DNA of 64,000 nt from the NCBI GenBank assembly GCA_014898415.1, contig RCTD01000008.1, positions 248,001 to 312,000 of the forward strand, read 5' to 3'. Below are positions 34,331 to 44,962 of the stretch, piece by piece. Both the position numbers and the translations under genes were made by a program. Position 1 is the stretch's first letter, and each line of letters begins with the position of its first letter. Source of the DNA: Stromatinia cepivora (taxonomy: Eukaryota; Ascomycota; Leotiomycetes; Helotiales; Sclerotiniaceae). The notes beneath the pieces were generated by a model, which was given only the letters and a program-made list of their open reading frames with translations, was not told where the DNA came from and searched no databases.

Positions 34331-35361
34331 ATGCCTCTCCCAACCGATCCTGCAGTTTTCAAAACTAGTGAAGGTTTAGTCCATCAACTACAATCTATGT
34401 TTGGCAAACATGGCGGAAAACGTCCTGGTATGTATCCTTCTCATTTGTTTCCGTCCTCCACCAAATCCCCATCTCAAAACCCCACTCAACATCTAACACC
34501 CCTCCAGCCCACGCAAAAGGACTCCTCGTAACCGGAACCTTCATCCCCACCCCCGTCGCCAGCACGCTCTCATCAGCCCCTCACTTCAACGCCCCCTCCA
34601 CACCCATCTGGATCCGCTTCTCCAACTCCACAGGTATCCCCTCCATCCCCGATTTCGACTCCCACGCCGATCCCCGCGGTATCGCCATCCGATTTATTCT
34701 CGACGCCGAAAAACACAAACACACCGATATCGTCGCGCACTCTACGCCCTTTTTCCCCACACGAACCGGGGATGAATTTCTCGAATTCTTAAAAGCGGCA
34801 GCTAGTAGCGGAGAAGGCGTTGAGAGTCCCAAGCCCATTGAAAAGTTTCTGGGTTCCCATCCTAAAGCCTTAGCATTTGTTGCCGCGCCCAAACCTGCAC
34901 CTACGAGTTGGGTACGGGAGAGTTATTGGAGTGTTAATGCTTTTAAATTTATAGCGAAAGATGGGAAGGAAACGTTTGTGAGGTATAGGATTATTCCTGT
35001 TGAGGGGGTAGAGATCGCGAGTGAAGAGCAGAAGAAAAGTTTCGGGGAGAATTATCTTACGGAAGAGGTAGGAGCGAGATTGGAAAAGGGAGCCGCGGAG
35101 TTTAAATTGGTGGTGCAGATTGCGGAGGAGGGAGATGTGACGAATGATGCGACGGAGCATTGGCCCGAGGAGAGAAAGATTGTGGAGTTGGGGACGATTA
35201 AAGTGGAGGGTTTGTTGGCGGATAATGAGAAGGAGCAGAAACATATTATTTTTGATCCGATTCCTAGGGTCGAGGGTATAGATGCTAGTGATGATCCGTT
35301 GTTGGATGTTAGGGCGGGTGCTTATTTGATTAGTGGAAAGGAGAGGAGAGCTGCTGCTTAG
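34331..35361 (+). CDS. srpA-like catalase-fold haem enzyme
   Basis: Exons 34331-34427 and 34508-35361 (intron 80 nt, phases match) give 316 residues, the size of small catalase-related enzymes rather than full catalases of 480 or more. The distal His is expected at His34 in KRPAHAKGLLVTGTF. WIRFSNSTG, then DSHADPRGIAIRF, is the conserved core. Near the C-terminus DPLLDVRAGAYLISGKERR holds the likely proximal haem Tyr (Tyr305). Members use H2O2 or organic hydroperoxides, generally with peroxidase rather than strong catalase activity. No signal peptide; cytosolic or peroxisomal location not decidable. It looks intact. Confidence 0.88.
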
Positions 35362-35675
35362 GCTCTGGAGGCGATGGAGCGATGGGATGAGATCTTAGGA
35401 TCATACTTGTAGGCGGTTTCGGCTTTCGGTTTACATGAGACATGAAGTCTTCTTAATGATGTTTTTTTCTTTATCAATTGCTCTAATTGAATTTTGCGAC
35501 ATCTGAGATTACATTGTGCAATCAGATCTTTCGTCTACTGTAAGCTAGACAGTCTAGCCTGTACCCATGAATAAAGTTTGTCGCCAACGACCGATGAAAT
35601 ATAACAATTCTCCTTAACTAGGGCTCGACTAACAGCCCTTATTCTTCAACCCAAGCCCCAACATCAAAAATCCAC
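35362..35675. other. Convergent 3' intergenic region
   Basis: A 314-bp spacer between two stop codons; no gene or clear repeat. Confidence 0.5.
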
Positions 35676-36272
35676 CTACTCACTCCTACTCACCCCATCC
35701 ATCCCCTCCACCCCCACCTCCTCAATCCCCACCCCCCTCTCCACCGCCGTCAAAACAAACATCATCCTCGCCCAACCCTCCCCCTCCGTAACATTCCTCC
35801 ATAAATGATTCGTAGCCCTCTGCACACAAAGATCACCCCTCCGCATAATTTTCTTCTCCCCCGAATCCAACTCCAACTCTATCGTTCCCTCCAACACAAC
35901 GCCATAATCCAAACTCACAGTCTTATGCATCGGACACGATATTCCCGGTGCGAAATCTACGAAGCGGACGACGGTTCCCGTGGAGATGGAGAGGCCGGGT
36001 GGTGAAGAGAGATCGGATTTGTAGGAGGCTAGGTCGATGGGGGTGGTGGAGGTGGAGTTTTGGGATGATGGGGCGTGGGAAAGAGAGGCAGGAAATTGGT
36101 GGGTTGTGTAGGCGAGGAAAAAGTTCATATCGTTGTTTTGGATGGGTTGCCAGATGGAGTTTGGGGAGATGCTGGGCTCAAGGATGGCTTTGCCATTTGG
36201 GTCTGTGGTTGTGATGAGACGTTGGATATTTGGAAGGCCATTTGGAAGGGTTTCTCGTTGTGGAGTTGCCAT
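35676..36272 (-). CDS. Cupin-domain protein
   Basis: A single exon from the ATG at 36272, 198 residues. The C-terminal half is a cupin barrel. Motif 1 reads PMHKTVSLDYGVVLEG, with H-x-T in place of the usual H-x-H. Motif 2 reads GDLCVQRATNHLWRN, with Gln, His and Asn in the usual places. The N-terminus (GLPNIQRLITTTDPNGKA) is typical of a fungal family found next to aldolases, dehydratases and polyketide enzymes; none is adjacent here. Function unknown, possibly an isomerase, dioxygenase or binding protein. High GC in codon third positions compared with flanking DNA. Confidence 0.85.
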   Translation of the reverse strand: MATPQRETLPNGLPNIQRLITTTDPNGKAILEPSISPNSIWQPIQNNDMNFFLAYTTHQFPASLSHAPSSQNSTSTTPIDLASYKSDLSSPPGLSISTGTVVRFVDFAPGISCPMHKTVSLDYGVVLEGTIELELDSGEKKIMRRGDLCVQRATNHLWRNVTEGEGWARMMFVLTAVERGVGIEEVGVEGMDGVSRSE

Positions 36273-36990
36273 TTTGTTTGTTCTTTGGTGGTTGTAGAGT
36301 TTAATAAAGCCCAATTGATTTGTTAAACCTCTTTTTAGACAATGTTAAATAACTATGAGTTTTTGAAGGCTTTTATTCTAATGAAGGTCTCCTGAAAGAT
36401 TTGTGCCAGATGAGTTCATCATCATATTATGTTCAGGATCGGATGTCCGAAGAGCTAAATGCGGGGTAGTTCTAAATGAGGGGTCAGGAAATCCCCGTAC
36501 TTCGCACCTGCTGCATTTGGCAAAGTTTCAGGTGCACTATATTCCTTAATTTACACAGATGGAAATAGTTTCGTTGCTATTTTGAATCCATTTCAATTAA
36601 AGTTCACAGAAAATAAGACTTAGCTAGTACAGGCTGTTTCCGTACTATCTAATTTGCGGCTAAAGGGCCCTGTCTCGATGAATAACTGATAGGACGTCAA
36701 TTCCAGATTATCTTGGTTGTCAGAATATAGTCAATTACAAATTCCATCCGGCAGAATGATTAAAAAATGTCTTCATGTGTTAGGATCTTACAATGGGTAA
36801 AAAAATTTCAATCATTCTATCCATATCCATTCACAGATTTAACTCATTAGAATCTCCCAAACATATCACACAAACACAATATTCAACATCCACCCATTTA
36901 AACATCCCATTTCATCCAACTCATTCAAAATGATACCTCAAAACCAGAACGAACTAGTTGGTTCGGTACTGACATCCCAAAATCTATCAA
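36273..36990. other. Intergenic, AT-rich
   Basis: No gene seen. Confidence 0.5.
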
Positions 36991-37350
36991 TTATTCGATG
37001 ATCTCTTGAACTATTATCCTAGATATTTCAACATGAGGATTATCTTCTTGTATTTCCTCCGCCATGCTGAACTTTACTTTTGTTAATGCTTAGGTTTCTT
37101 CGGTATTTGTCCCCAGCTACACTGGTTTAGTTTTCTAACCTTACTCACTGATCATAATGTTTGTACAAATTCCTTTGACATCCTTTGATTTAACGTAAAT
37201 GACAGTTGCATCACTACCGTCGCTATAGTTCGTTGTCTGTTGCTGGGTACGAGAAAATGAATAATGGCTAACTCTATGTGCATCTTGGAATCTATATCCT
37301 AGCTCCAAACTATGAAAACAAACAATGGAGAAGTTGCAAACTTCTCGCAT
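36991..37350 (-). CDS. Small hypothetical protein, 2 exons
   Basis: Exons 37350-37149 and 37076-36991 are joined over a 72-nt intron (GTGAGT..CAAAAG) in phase and give 95 residues. The second exon (FSMAEEIQEDNPHVEIS) reads clearly as protein, which is the main reason to accept the model. The first exon includes TTNYSDGSDATVIYVKSKD. The 5' end is uncertain; a longer frame begins with GTG at 37365. No signal peptide or known motif. Confidence 0.4.
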
Positions 37351-37719
37351 TGAGCTGGGGCCCACCAGATCTGCAAACCTTCAGGCTCGAGATTCAGATG
37401 TTGTATAAATATTTCAGATCAATAAAAGAATCGTGATCCATATTTTCTTATTCAAAAATAATATCATCGTATTCACAAAGCGTAAGTTGTGTTCCTGGAT
37501 CTGGAATTCTTAGGTAGTGATACGAAGATCTGTCTTTGGCTTGGTCGAGGTAATCTTTTGACTACATCAATACAAACTCAGTGAAAAACAACTAGCTCAG
37601 CAGGGTGCGCATCTTCAAAACATCAACGATATTTCAATCACAGTTCGTCACAAAGGCTGCGTGACGATATGCATCAAAACGAAGGAATTTCATTGCAGCA
37701 TTGGTAACCAGTCCACAGA

Positions 37720-37893
37720 ATGTCAACAAACTTTAATAGTACATACATAAATGTAAAGACCGAACCCGGACTTATATATTTCGAAGGCAAATCTTATGGT
37801 TTAAAAATTCAACAAGGAGAAGTATACCACACCTTAACACTATTAAACCCTGAAAACAAAACAAGAATAGAATCACCATTATTGGAAGAGTAA
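37720..37893 (+). CDS. Possible 57-residue protein or terminal exon
   Basis: An ATG-led frame of 58 codons with good amino-acid character: INVKTEPGLIYFEGKSYGL, a beta-rich pattern, and an acidic end (ESPLLEE). An acceptor-like CCACAG lies directly before the ATG, so it may be the last exon of a longer gene whose upstream exons I cannot place. No known motif. Confidence 0.35.
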   Translation: MSTNFNSTYINVKTEPGLIYFEGKSYGLKIQQGEVYHTLTLLNPENKTRIESPLLEE

Positions 37894-38512
37894 TCTTTTT
37901 TTTTTCATAACATGTCGAACCTATCACTGACATAGATTGATGTATACTATCGAAACGGATACAGGAGTACAGAAAAAAGTAAAAACGGAAAAAAGTAAAA
38001 ACGTCGTGACAAAAAGAGCGGCTGGGTGATGTTGGTGAAGCAAAATAATATCACTTGATATCTTTTTCTGGAAGAACAGCACTCTTAGATCCAACAATGA
38101 TTGCACCACAAAGTCAGAGGTGTAGAATGATGAGGCAGTATTTCTATTGGTAGTTCAATGTTGAATTGAATGCATTGTATGCAGTGGCCAAAAATAAATC
38201 GGTCTTGAAATAGTATGTATTTGTTTTCTAGTTTCCTTGGCAAAATTGTGCCTTGCATTGTTTCGTACGCTGCCTACCTATAGAAGCTACAAATAGGATT
38301 GTATGGAAAGAAAAGAGAGTAAACTGTAGAAACAGACTGAACATCAAACGATTGAACGATTGAATTGAAGAGAATTATATCAGTGGAAAATTAGATGTAT
38401 ATCTATGAAGGCTAAATCGCACGCACGACTAAATGAGGATAAGAGAACAAAGCAATACGCGTAAAAATTAATACCTCATGTCACAACGTCCAAACTGTAA
38501 TTCAATGACCCA
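37894..38512. other. Intergenic
   Basis: No gene seen; AT-rich with a short doublet (GAAAAAAGTAAAAAC). Confidence 0.5.
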
Positions 38513-39570
38513 CTAGAGTTTCGAGCTACGCCTTTCTTTCAAAGCCCGCTCGATCATTCTCTTCTTCCGCATTTCCACACCAACTCGCGGTGAACGGCCA
38601 TCTACATAGCCCATGAAATTATGAGTAGAGAATCCCATCAGTCTCAAAAGTCTCTCTGGAACCTTGTCTAAATCATCCCAACCCATTGCAATTGTCATAT
38701 TTTCAAATGTCCTTATCCAAGGTTGACAATACTGGACGGTAATACTGCGTCGAGGCTTATCCGAGGTATTTGCGCCGCCCGAATGCCAAAGAGTATTAAG
38801 AAAGTAAACCATGCTGCCTGCTGGCATTATTACCGGAATCGTTTCTTCTCGTGTTGGTATGCGATCGTCCGACCATAAATGCGATCCGGGAATGACAGTA
38901 GTCGCACCGTTCTCGGCAGTAAAATCATCGAACGAGACCATGGTACCCTATTTAGGTTGTGAGCCTTTCTCTCCCGATTCATGACCATACGGCACAAAGC
39001 CTAAGTACAACGTACAATACCTATAAGTGGCCTTGGTCTTGGCAGTGCGATCAGTCCATCATCGCAATGTATAGATTGTGCAGTTTGGCCAGGATATATC
39101 ACCACAGTATGAAAACTGGTAATTAAATAATTTGGTTGAAGGAAGTAGTCGTTCAACGCCAAAATAGTGGGATGTATCGGAAACTGGTCAAAAGCTCGAG
39201 ATTTGTCCGCGAGAGCATATACTCTCCCGGTCTTGAACCCCTCGAAGCTATTTCGACCAGCAAGTGCAGCCGGTCCAGCTTCAATTGTTTCAAGTCGTGC
39301 CACTTCGGAGTTTGCTAACTCTACTTGTTCGGGCGTGAATATGTTGGGGAGAATGACATAGCCATGTTCGAGGACGTGGTCGATGAGATGTTGTACTGAT
39401 GGATCCTTCTTTCCGGGCAAAAAAGTTGTCCCTTGTCCGAGTTGAATGCGATCACTAACTCCTGCAGGGAATTCAACTATTGGTTGATTCTTGTCAGACT
39501 AAACGTGGATGACATTCACGTTAACAACAACTGGCAGAGGTTGAGGCATCTCATTAGAATTGCTCACCAT
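38513..39570 (-). CDS. Phytanoyl-CoA dioxygenase (PhyH) family oxygenase
   Basis: The main exons end 39016 and run 38947-38513, joined over a 68-nt intron with donor GTACGT (phase 0). The Fe(II) triad is H-x-D in SIHCDDGL and the distal His in NTLWHSGGAN; RRSITVQYC supplies the 2-oxoglutarate-binding Arg. Members hydroxylate varied small molecules; no peroxisomal signal is seen. The 5' end is the problem. Reading from the ATG at 39570, TAG occurs at codon 24 (39501-39499) and no other in-frame ATG precedes the domain. Either a nonsense mutation has occurred, or a 69-nt intron starts right after that ATG (GTGAGC..GTTTAG) and the protein begins M-SDKNQPIVEF. The second option keeps the gene intact with about 306 residues. 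Confidence 0.75.
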
Positions 39571-40740
39571 TGTGATCCTTAATTCTCCGATACTCGTGAA
39601 ATGTGCTTTGATTTAGCTTGCAGTGTAATGAGGTAACGAAAGAAGTAAATTGACAATGGCGGGTACAGTATGTGTATGAAGAGTACAGCCTCGGCCAGCT
39701 TACTAGTCTTGTGAGCCCATTTAGATAGAAAACTGCTGTACAAGCCGGTGTTAGGCTCAATATGGCAAGTACAATTGTAGATCTATATAATCGAGAATCG
39801 TAGCTCCAATAATAAGACAATAATAACCCTTTCATAATAATCATACACAAAGATAAATTCTTAGGGGGGTTCCTAACTTCAAGATTCTAATTCGAAGTTC
39901 AATATTCTCGAATTTTATATTAAACTCTTCAAATTCGATCTATCAGTATTTCGAAAACTGAAGATATACCTCGAACTAACGATATACTTTAAGCTTCACT
40001 GTTAGATTCGATTCCCTTTCGTTATTTCTCATAAATTCATCGATTTACAGTACACATGCTTTCACAGTTTTGAATCCTCGCATTGAAGCAAGTCTCCAAT
40101 AAAATCGATAATTTCCAACAAATCGAAGACCTGATGAAACTATCATACATTAATTTCCGATAAAATCGATGGATTTCCGACGAATCGAAAGCCTGGTAAA
40201 GCTATAATATATTGATTACCGGATACAGATATAATACACTGATTCTAGATGATTTGGAGATTACTAACTTTAGGGTTTTACAGGCTAGAAAGGTCTGGGA
40301 ATAGCTTCACATTTGCTAGTTTTGGTCGAATTGTATAAAAGGGAAAGGAGATCATATTAGACTCAATATAATATAACAAATACAATTGTAGATCTATATA
40401 ATCAGGAATCATGACTCCAATAACAAGACAACCCTCTTCACACTTACAATAATAACCCTTTCACCGGGTGAAATGAGGGGTTGCTTAGTCATCTTGTATC
40501 ACCTTGTTACTGTGAACTTAACTCCGAACCTTTAATAGAACGACAGCGATGTCAGAAATGGTGAATTATGATGAGGAATTTACTTTGTCTATTAGTTCAA
40601 CTACGTTAATATCATTGATGCCACATAGCAATAGCTTCAATTCTACATCTTTTCCACTTCCACTCTCAATAATATGCTAGTTGTGACAAGTAACACCGAC
40701 ACCTGCCGAAGCTCTCCTCGAATCGAATGTAATTCGCTCA
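39571..40740. repeat. Repeat-rich AT region: direct repeats about 612 bp apart and a 61-bp tandem
   Basis: The segment starting TACAATTGTAGATCTATA at 39769 recurs at 40381. Both continue with ACTCCAATAA.AAGACAA and later AATAACCCTTTCA, and similarity extends some 30 bp upstream (TTAG.CTCAATAT). A separate tandem of 61 bp starts at 40096 and 40157 with a degraded third copy at 40218; its copies differ mainly by transitions. The first pair may be LTR or fold-back remnants, but I could not define ends or target duplications. Confidence 0.65.
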
Positions 40741-41090
40741 ATGAGACACACAGAGACTTGTCCGCCATTCTCGCTCATCCTTGGTTCTAAGAAACATGAC
40801 TGTTGCATAGACTTTTGTACCTCTCCGGTTTATTTTACTTGGCTGCTAGAAAATGCGGGTCAAATTGGTGCGACTGTTCAGCCAGACTGTGATACGATAC
40901 AAAAGACTCGCTGCCAAGACATCATTGTATGTCAAATCTCGTTTTTTGGCGGTAGTGTTCACAATTTAGACACTGAAAAAATACGGTTGAAAAGTTGAGT
41001 TGTAGACTTGCTATGTATGGTATGTTGAACAAACAATAGGTCATCTCAAGTGCAACGTCCAATGTTCCAATAACTTCGGCGCTGTGTTAG
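40741..41090 (+). CDS. Small Cys-rich protein, 2 exons
   Basis: Exon 40741-40926 and exon 41040-41090 are joined at phase 0 over a 113-nt intron (GTATGT..CAATAG), giving 78 residues with seven cysteines (HDCCIDFCTS, PDCDTIQKTRC). No signal peptide at this ATG. Another ATG-led frame just upstream (about 40674) also looks coding in a different frame, so the 5' end is unresolved. Its stop lies 35 bp from the stop of the convergent oxygenase gene. Confidence 0.35.
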
Positions 41091-41125
41091 CAAGCCTCAT
41101 CATTGCAACTATCCTTCGACAATCA

Positions 41126-42282
41126 TTAGCCCATTGATTTAGATCCAGCCATGTCTTCGTTCCTCGTGTCGTGACCATTATTTTGCTCTCCGTTCGTGCC
41201 GTTTAATTTCTCACGTAACTTTCTTCTCTGCTCTTGCCTCTCCCCCATCTCCGCATTGATATTGACATGTTTACTCATGAAGCGCCGATATAGATTCTCC
41301 AACTTCAACCCCTTCATCGGTTTCTTCCATCTTCCTGTAATCGGTGTTCTCAATTCATCCGTATCAATCCCCAACTCCCCATGACCTCGCAATACAAAAA
41401 CTATCGAGTATCTGTAGTGTTTTTTCGCCGCCGTCTCTCGTTCATTTCCGTTCTCCTTCCCATCTGGCTCGTTCCTCGTGGCAGTTTTTGGATACATACG
41501 TACCGAGTGTCCACCAGCATGATATCTGCCATTACTCAAGAACTCTAACTCCCTCCCCACGAGTAGAGTTCCGGCAGGTATTCCCTCATACGATCGTTCA
41601 ATAGGAAACGATGTTTTGCTGTGCATATCAAAAACTTCGAGACCTGGAGCGTCGCTAATTGACAGACTTAAAAGACCAAGATCTCGGTGTGCTGGTAAAA
41701 TTAGTATCTATGTAAATTCTTGTTGAAACAGGCCAATGATAACATACGCTCAGAAACCACTTTCCCCTCCACTACATCACCCTCATACCTGAATAATCTA
41801 ATCATAGTCGCCGTTCTCTTGTCATGAAGTTTACTACATGGCTCAGAATACTTGGTCAATAACTCTTTTTTCATCCCCAAACTACTAGCGATTTCTCCCA
41901 ATATCTTGTTCAAGACATCTCCAGTAATTTCCCAGAACTCTTTCGCTGCATCCAGTAATTCGGGAGGTGTTGTACTAATTTCGCGCAGAGTGATAAATTC
42001 TTTCTCGCCCTCCACACGTTTCCATCCTTCTTCGGTACCCTTTCCGGTATGAAACTGAGATTTATACTCAGGTGGAAGATCAAAGAAGGATCTACTGGCT
42101 TGAAGAAGCTTTTGAGATGAGACGTGGATGGGGTCCGTGGACGCAAAAGTTAAGGTTGACCATCCTTGATCGGAAAAATGAGATGCATGAGCAGGCTGCA
42201 TAAAAGGAAATGTGACTGGTCGAAGAGGAAGTTCGTAGACTTCATGCAGGGTTTGAAATGCGGAGTTCTGGTGGTCTGTCAT
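41126..42282 (-). CDS. Fe(II)/2-oxoglutarate-dependent oxygenase
   Basis: Exons 42282-41748 and 41691-41126 (56-nt intron, phases match) give 366 residues. The N-terminal DIOX_N-like domain (FFDLPPEYKSQFH) is followed by the jelly roll. The iron ligands are His and Asp in PHRDLGLLSLSI and the distal His in GRYHAGGHSV; 2-oxoglutarate binding is by Arg in YRYSIVFVLRGH. The last 90 residues are unusual for the family: a charged, probably helical extension (LYRRFMSKHVNINAEMGERQEQRRKLREKL). Substrate unknown; relatives act on secondary metabolites or hormones. Confidence 0.88.
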
Positions 42283-43313
42283 GCCGGCAGTTTGACTTGT
42301 GTGCTTTGGAGCTGTTGGTCGTGTGAAAAGCTAGTATTTTTGTTGAAGCATACCAACCTAAGGAGTTTATTGTTTTGAGTTGCTGGCTGGATTTAAAAGT
42401 GTAATATTGTCCTGATGAAGTTAATGATCTTAGCGTTTGTTTTGATGATTGGAGTTAAATCCACAGAATGGGTGGTTCTGCTGGTTGGCTGAGGTCATGG
42501 TTCGTAATTGGCTAAATTGCTCTTGCCATGCTGAAGTTTCAGACTTTCTTTCGCGGCTTCCATGGCTGGAAACTTTTCTTTCGACTTTCGAAATTGTTCT
42601 GTCTTTCGGAAGGAGCCGAAGCTCAAGACATCGATGAAAAATACTAAATACTACGAGACAATTGCCGAAAGTTCTCGATTAGTGATTGGTGAGACCTTCT
42701 GAGCTGGATACATTTCATCTCTTGAGATGCTGAGTGATGTTCAAGGAAACCTGTTTTTAATACCTGGTTCAGCACAACGAAGTGATTATTTGGGATAGAG
42801 CAAAGACACAAGTGTGATGCGACTTGCTTATCAAATTCATTAAATTGCGCATGTTATTTGATGTATTCGTCTTATAAAATGACGACCATGACTGCCAATT
42901 GCGGCCGGCCAAGCAAGTATCTTACAAGTTGGACATTGCATTGGAATGCTGTCTTCACTATCGGTTACCTGACACAATTCTACCTATGTTCTTTCGTACA
43001 TTAAGACTTGGTGCCATTGTTTTAGGCCAGTAACCTCAAGCAAAAGAAACCCTTTCAAGATTGAGCGTTTCAATATGTGTTCGAGTATATGGAAAGTGAT
43101 TCTAGCACAATACATACATGTTAAACTAACATATCTCTTCTGAAACTATCTTACTATTGATTCACCGCGATAGACATAGATGGATGATGGTGAAGTATAA
43201 GAGAAGCTCGAAAGCAGCGCTTCAGCATGTTAATTTCATTTCAATCGCATAGCTTTTATCTTACTACCAAACTTTCTTAACTTCGATCAAAGTCTCGCGA
43301 TTCCCACTTCACT
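42283..43313. other. Divergent intergenic region
   Basis: About 1 kb between two divergent start codons, presumably two promoters. No gene or repeat seen. Confidence 0.5.
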
Positions 43314-44034
43314 ATGGAATTACAACCTCGCGATATTGAGGTAGGCTGTGTTCTTCGACCGCGTCGTGAGTTCGTCGCCTCACGCCCTGGAAGAGGACCC
43401 CATATTCTTGGTGTCGTTCGCACCGGTATACCCTGTCAATGGAGCTCGCTGTTGGACCGAAGACGGAAAATTAATCCAAACCTGAGCTGTCCCGATGGCT
43501 GTAAATTAACGACAAAGGGCCAAAAGCATCCCATTATTGTCATCCAAATTAAAGGAGATGATATTTCCTATGTACAAGTATGTACATTGGTAGATCCAAG
43601 TGCAGGCTCTCAACTGACATTTTGAACAGATGACCAGTACACCAATCAGGAATGACCAACGCGATACTCAATACTCCCCTATCGGACACTATTTTCCTAC
43701 ACAAAAAAACGCAGAAATACCCCATCCCGAAAAATACCGCTCTCGTTACTGGCTTCGAGGGGAAAACTTTTCGAAAACCACCCTCGATGAAGCTCGTAGT
43801 AAAAGAGGGTACGAGCGAACCGTCGAACTTCAAAAGCACTCCTTTCTGCGTCTACCACATGTATTTACACAGCCGTTGTCTAAGTTCGAAGCTTTTGGGG
43901 GCTGCAATTCCAGAGCAATGGACTACAGCTTGGATAAACCTTCTTATTACAGACTGATGGATAGACTAAGCCTTAGTTCTGGTAACGATACGTCCGACAT
44001 GGAGTATCTCCGAACAGTTAGACCAGCTAGATAA
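43314..44034 (+). CDS. Hypothetical basic protein, 2 exons
   Basis: Exons 43314-43577 and 43630-44034 are joined over a 52-nt intron (GTATGT..GAACAG) at phase 0 and give 222 residues. Exon 1 holds a beta-rich domain with two cysteines (SCPDGCKLTTKGQKHPIIVIQIKG). Exon 2 is basic with Tyr/Arg-rich stretches (EKYRSRYWLRGENF). Family not recognised; no signal peptide or membrane segment. Confidence 0.6.
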
Positions 44035-44085
44035 AACGATTTGAACTATTCAAGCCTCCTTCCTCCACTAGTAAGCCATCACAGC

Positions 44086-44325
44086 ATGTACGATCCTTCA
44101 GAAAACACCCCAAGTCAATCTCAAGCGGAGCCTCACTACCGCAGGGAAGACCGTAAGTCATCATTATTTCCTTTCGTACTTGATATTTTTTTGGCTAAAT
44201 TAAATCTGTTTAGTGGAGTTGAGTGTGGATCAAAAGCCAAGTCGACTGGTAAGGATTTGGAGTTGGCTTCGACTGGACCGTCTACTACGGATGGGCTGCG
44301 CAACGGTTACCCGCAGGGCGGATAA
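44086..44325 (+). pseudogene. 5' end of a gene cut by a TIR element
   Basis: Exon 1 (44086-44152, MYDPSENTPSQSQAEP...) splices in phase over a 61-nt intron (GTAAGT..TTTAG) to an exon beginning at 44214 (LELSVDQKPSRLVRIWSW). At 44294 the sequence turns into the terminal repeat of the mobile element below and the frame stops at 44325 inside it. The remaining gene is not recognisable on the far side. Confidence 0.45.
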
Positions 44326-44962
44326 TGGTTCTGGTGGATAATCTGTGGATAATCCACTAACGGGATGGATAATTGAAGAATCTGAATGAGTATTCATAAA
44401 TAATTGATGGATTATTCACAAATATTTATAGATATTCATTATTTATAGATTGATAAATAATCTATATAGATTGATAAATATTCATTTATTTTTGAAGCTA
44501 TTCCTATATTATTATATTAATTTTTATATTAATCTTTATGAATTATATAAATTATTCATTAATTTATAGATTATTTATAAATAATCTATTAATCTATAAA
44601 TTATTTATAGATAATGTTGGAAATGAGGCCATCATAGAATTAGAATTGAGGTCACGTGATCACAATGGTGCACAGACCATATTTGGGGATAACCTCAATT
44701 CTACTCCTACTAGAATTATAGATCCTTAGTTCAACCTACATAGTCAACAATACTACTACTTCCTGCACCAAAACTTAACAGATAATTTATCAATTTATGA
44801 ATAGATAGATAATCTGTAAATAATCTATAGATAATCTATATAAAACAGATTATTTTAAAATCTTAATGAATAATTTATAAGACAGATAATATCTTTAATA
44901 AATAACCCACAGGACGGATTATCTGCAGGTACCCGTGGATTGCTGGTTATTTCTGCGCAGCC
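44294..44962. mobile_element. TIR (MITE-like) element, 669 bp, host of a nested solo LTR
   Basis: It begins GGCTGCGCAACGGTTACCC and ends with the inverted GGCTGCGCA (TGCGCAGCC). The right flank is TA; the left flank is TG, possibly a mutated TA target duplication. Its left end matches the element at 50747 over the first 24 bases. The interior consists of AT-rich palindromic filler (ATAGATTGATAAATA variants) and GGATAAT motifs. No coding capacity. Confidence 0.7.
44615..44780. mobile_element. Solo LTR, 166 bp, with 5-bp target duplication
   Basis: It starts TGTTGGAAATG and ends CTTAACA, giving TG..CA termini, and is flanked by GATAA at 44610-44614 and again at 44781-44785. It is inserted in the AT-rich interior of the TIR element, so it is younger than that element. 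No internal retroelement sequence remains, as expected after LTR-LTR recombination. Confidence 0.8.

Noticed and set aside
34581..36326. Several 60-120-codon frames overlapping the catalase-like and cupin genes on the opposite strands
   Set aside because: They lie antisense to well-supported domain-bearing genes and have no family features.
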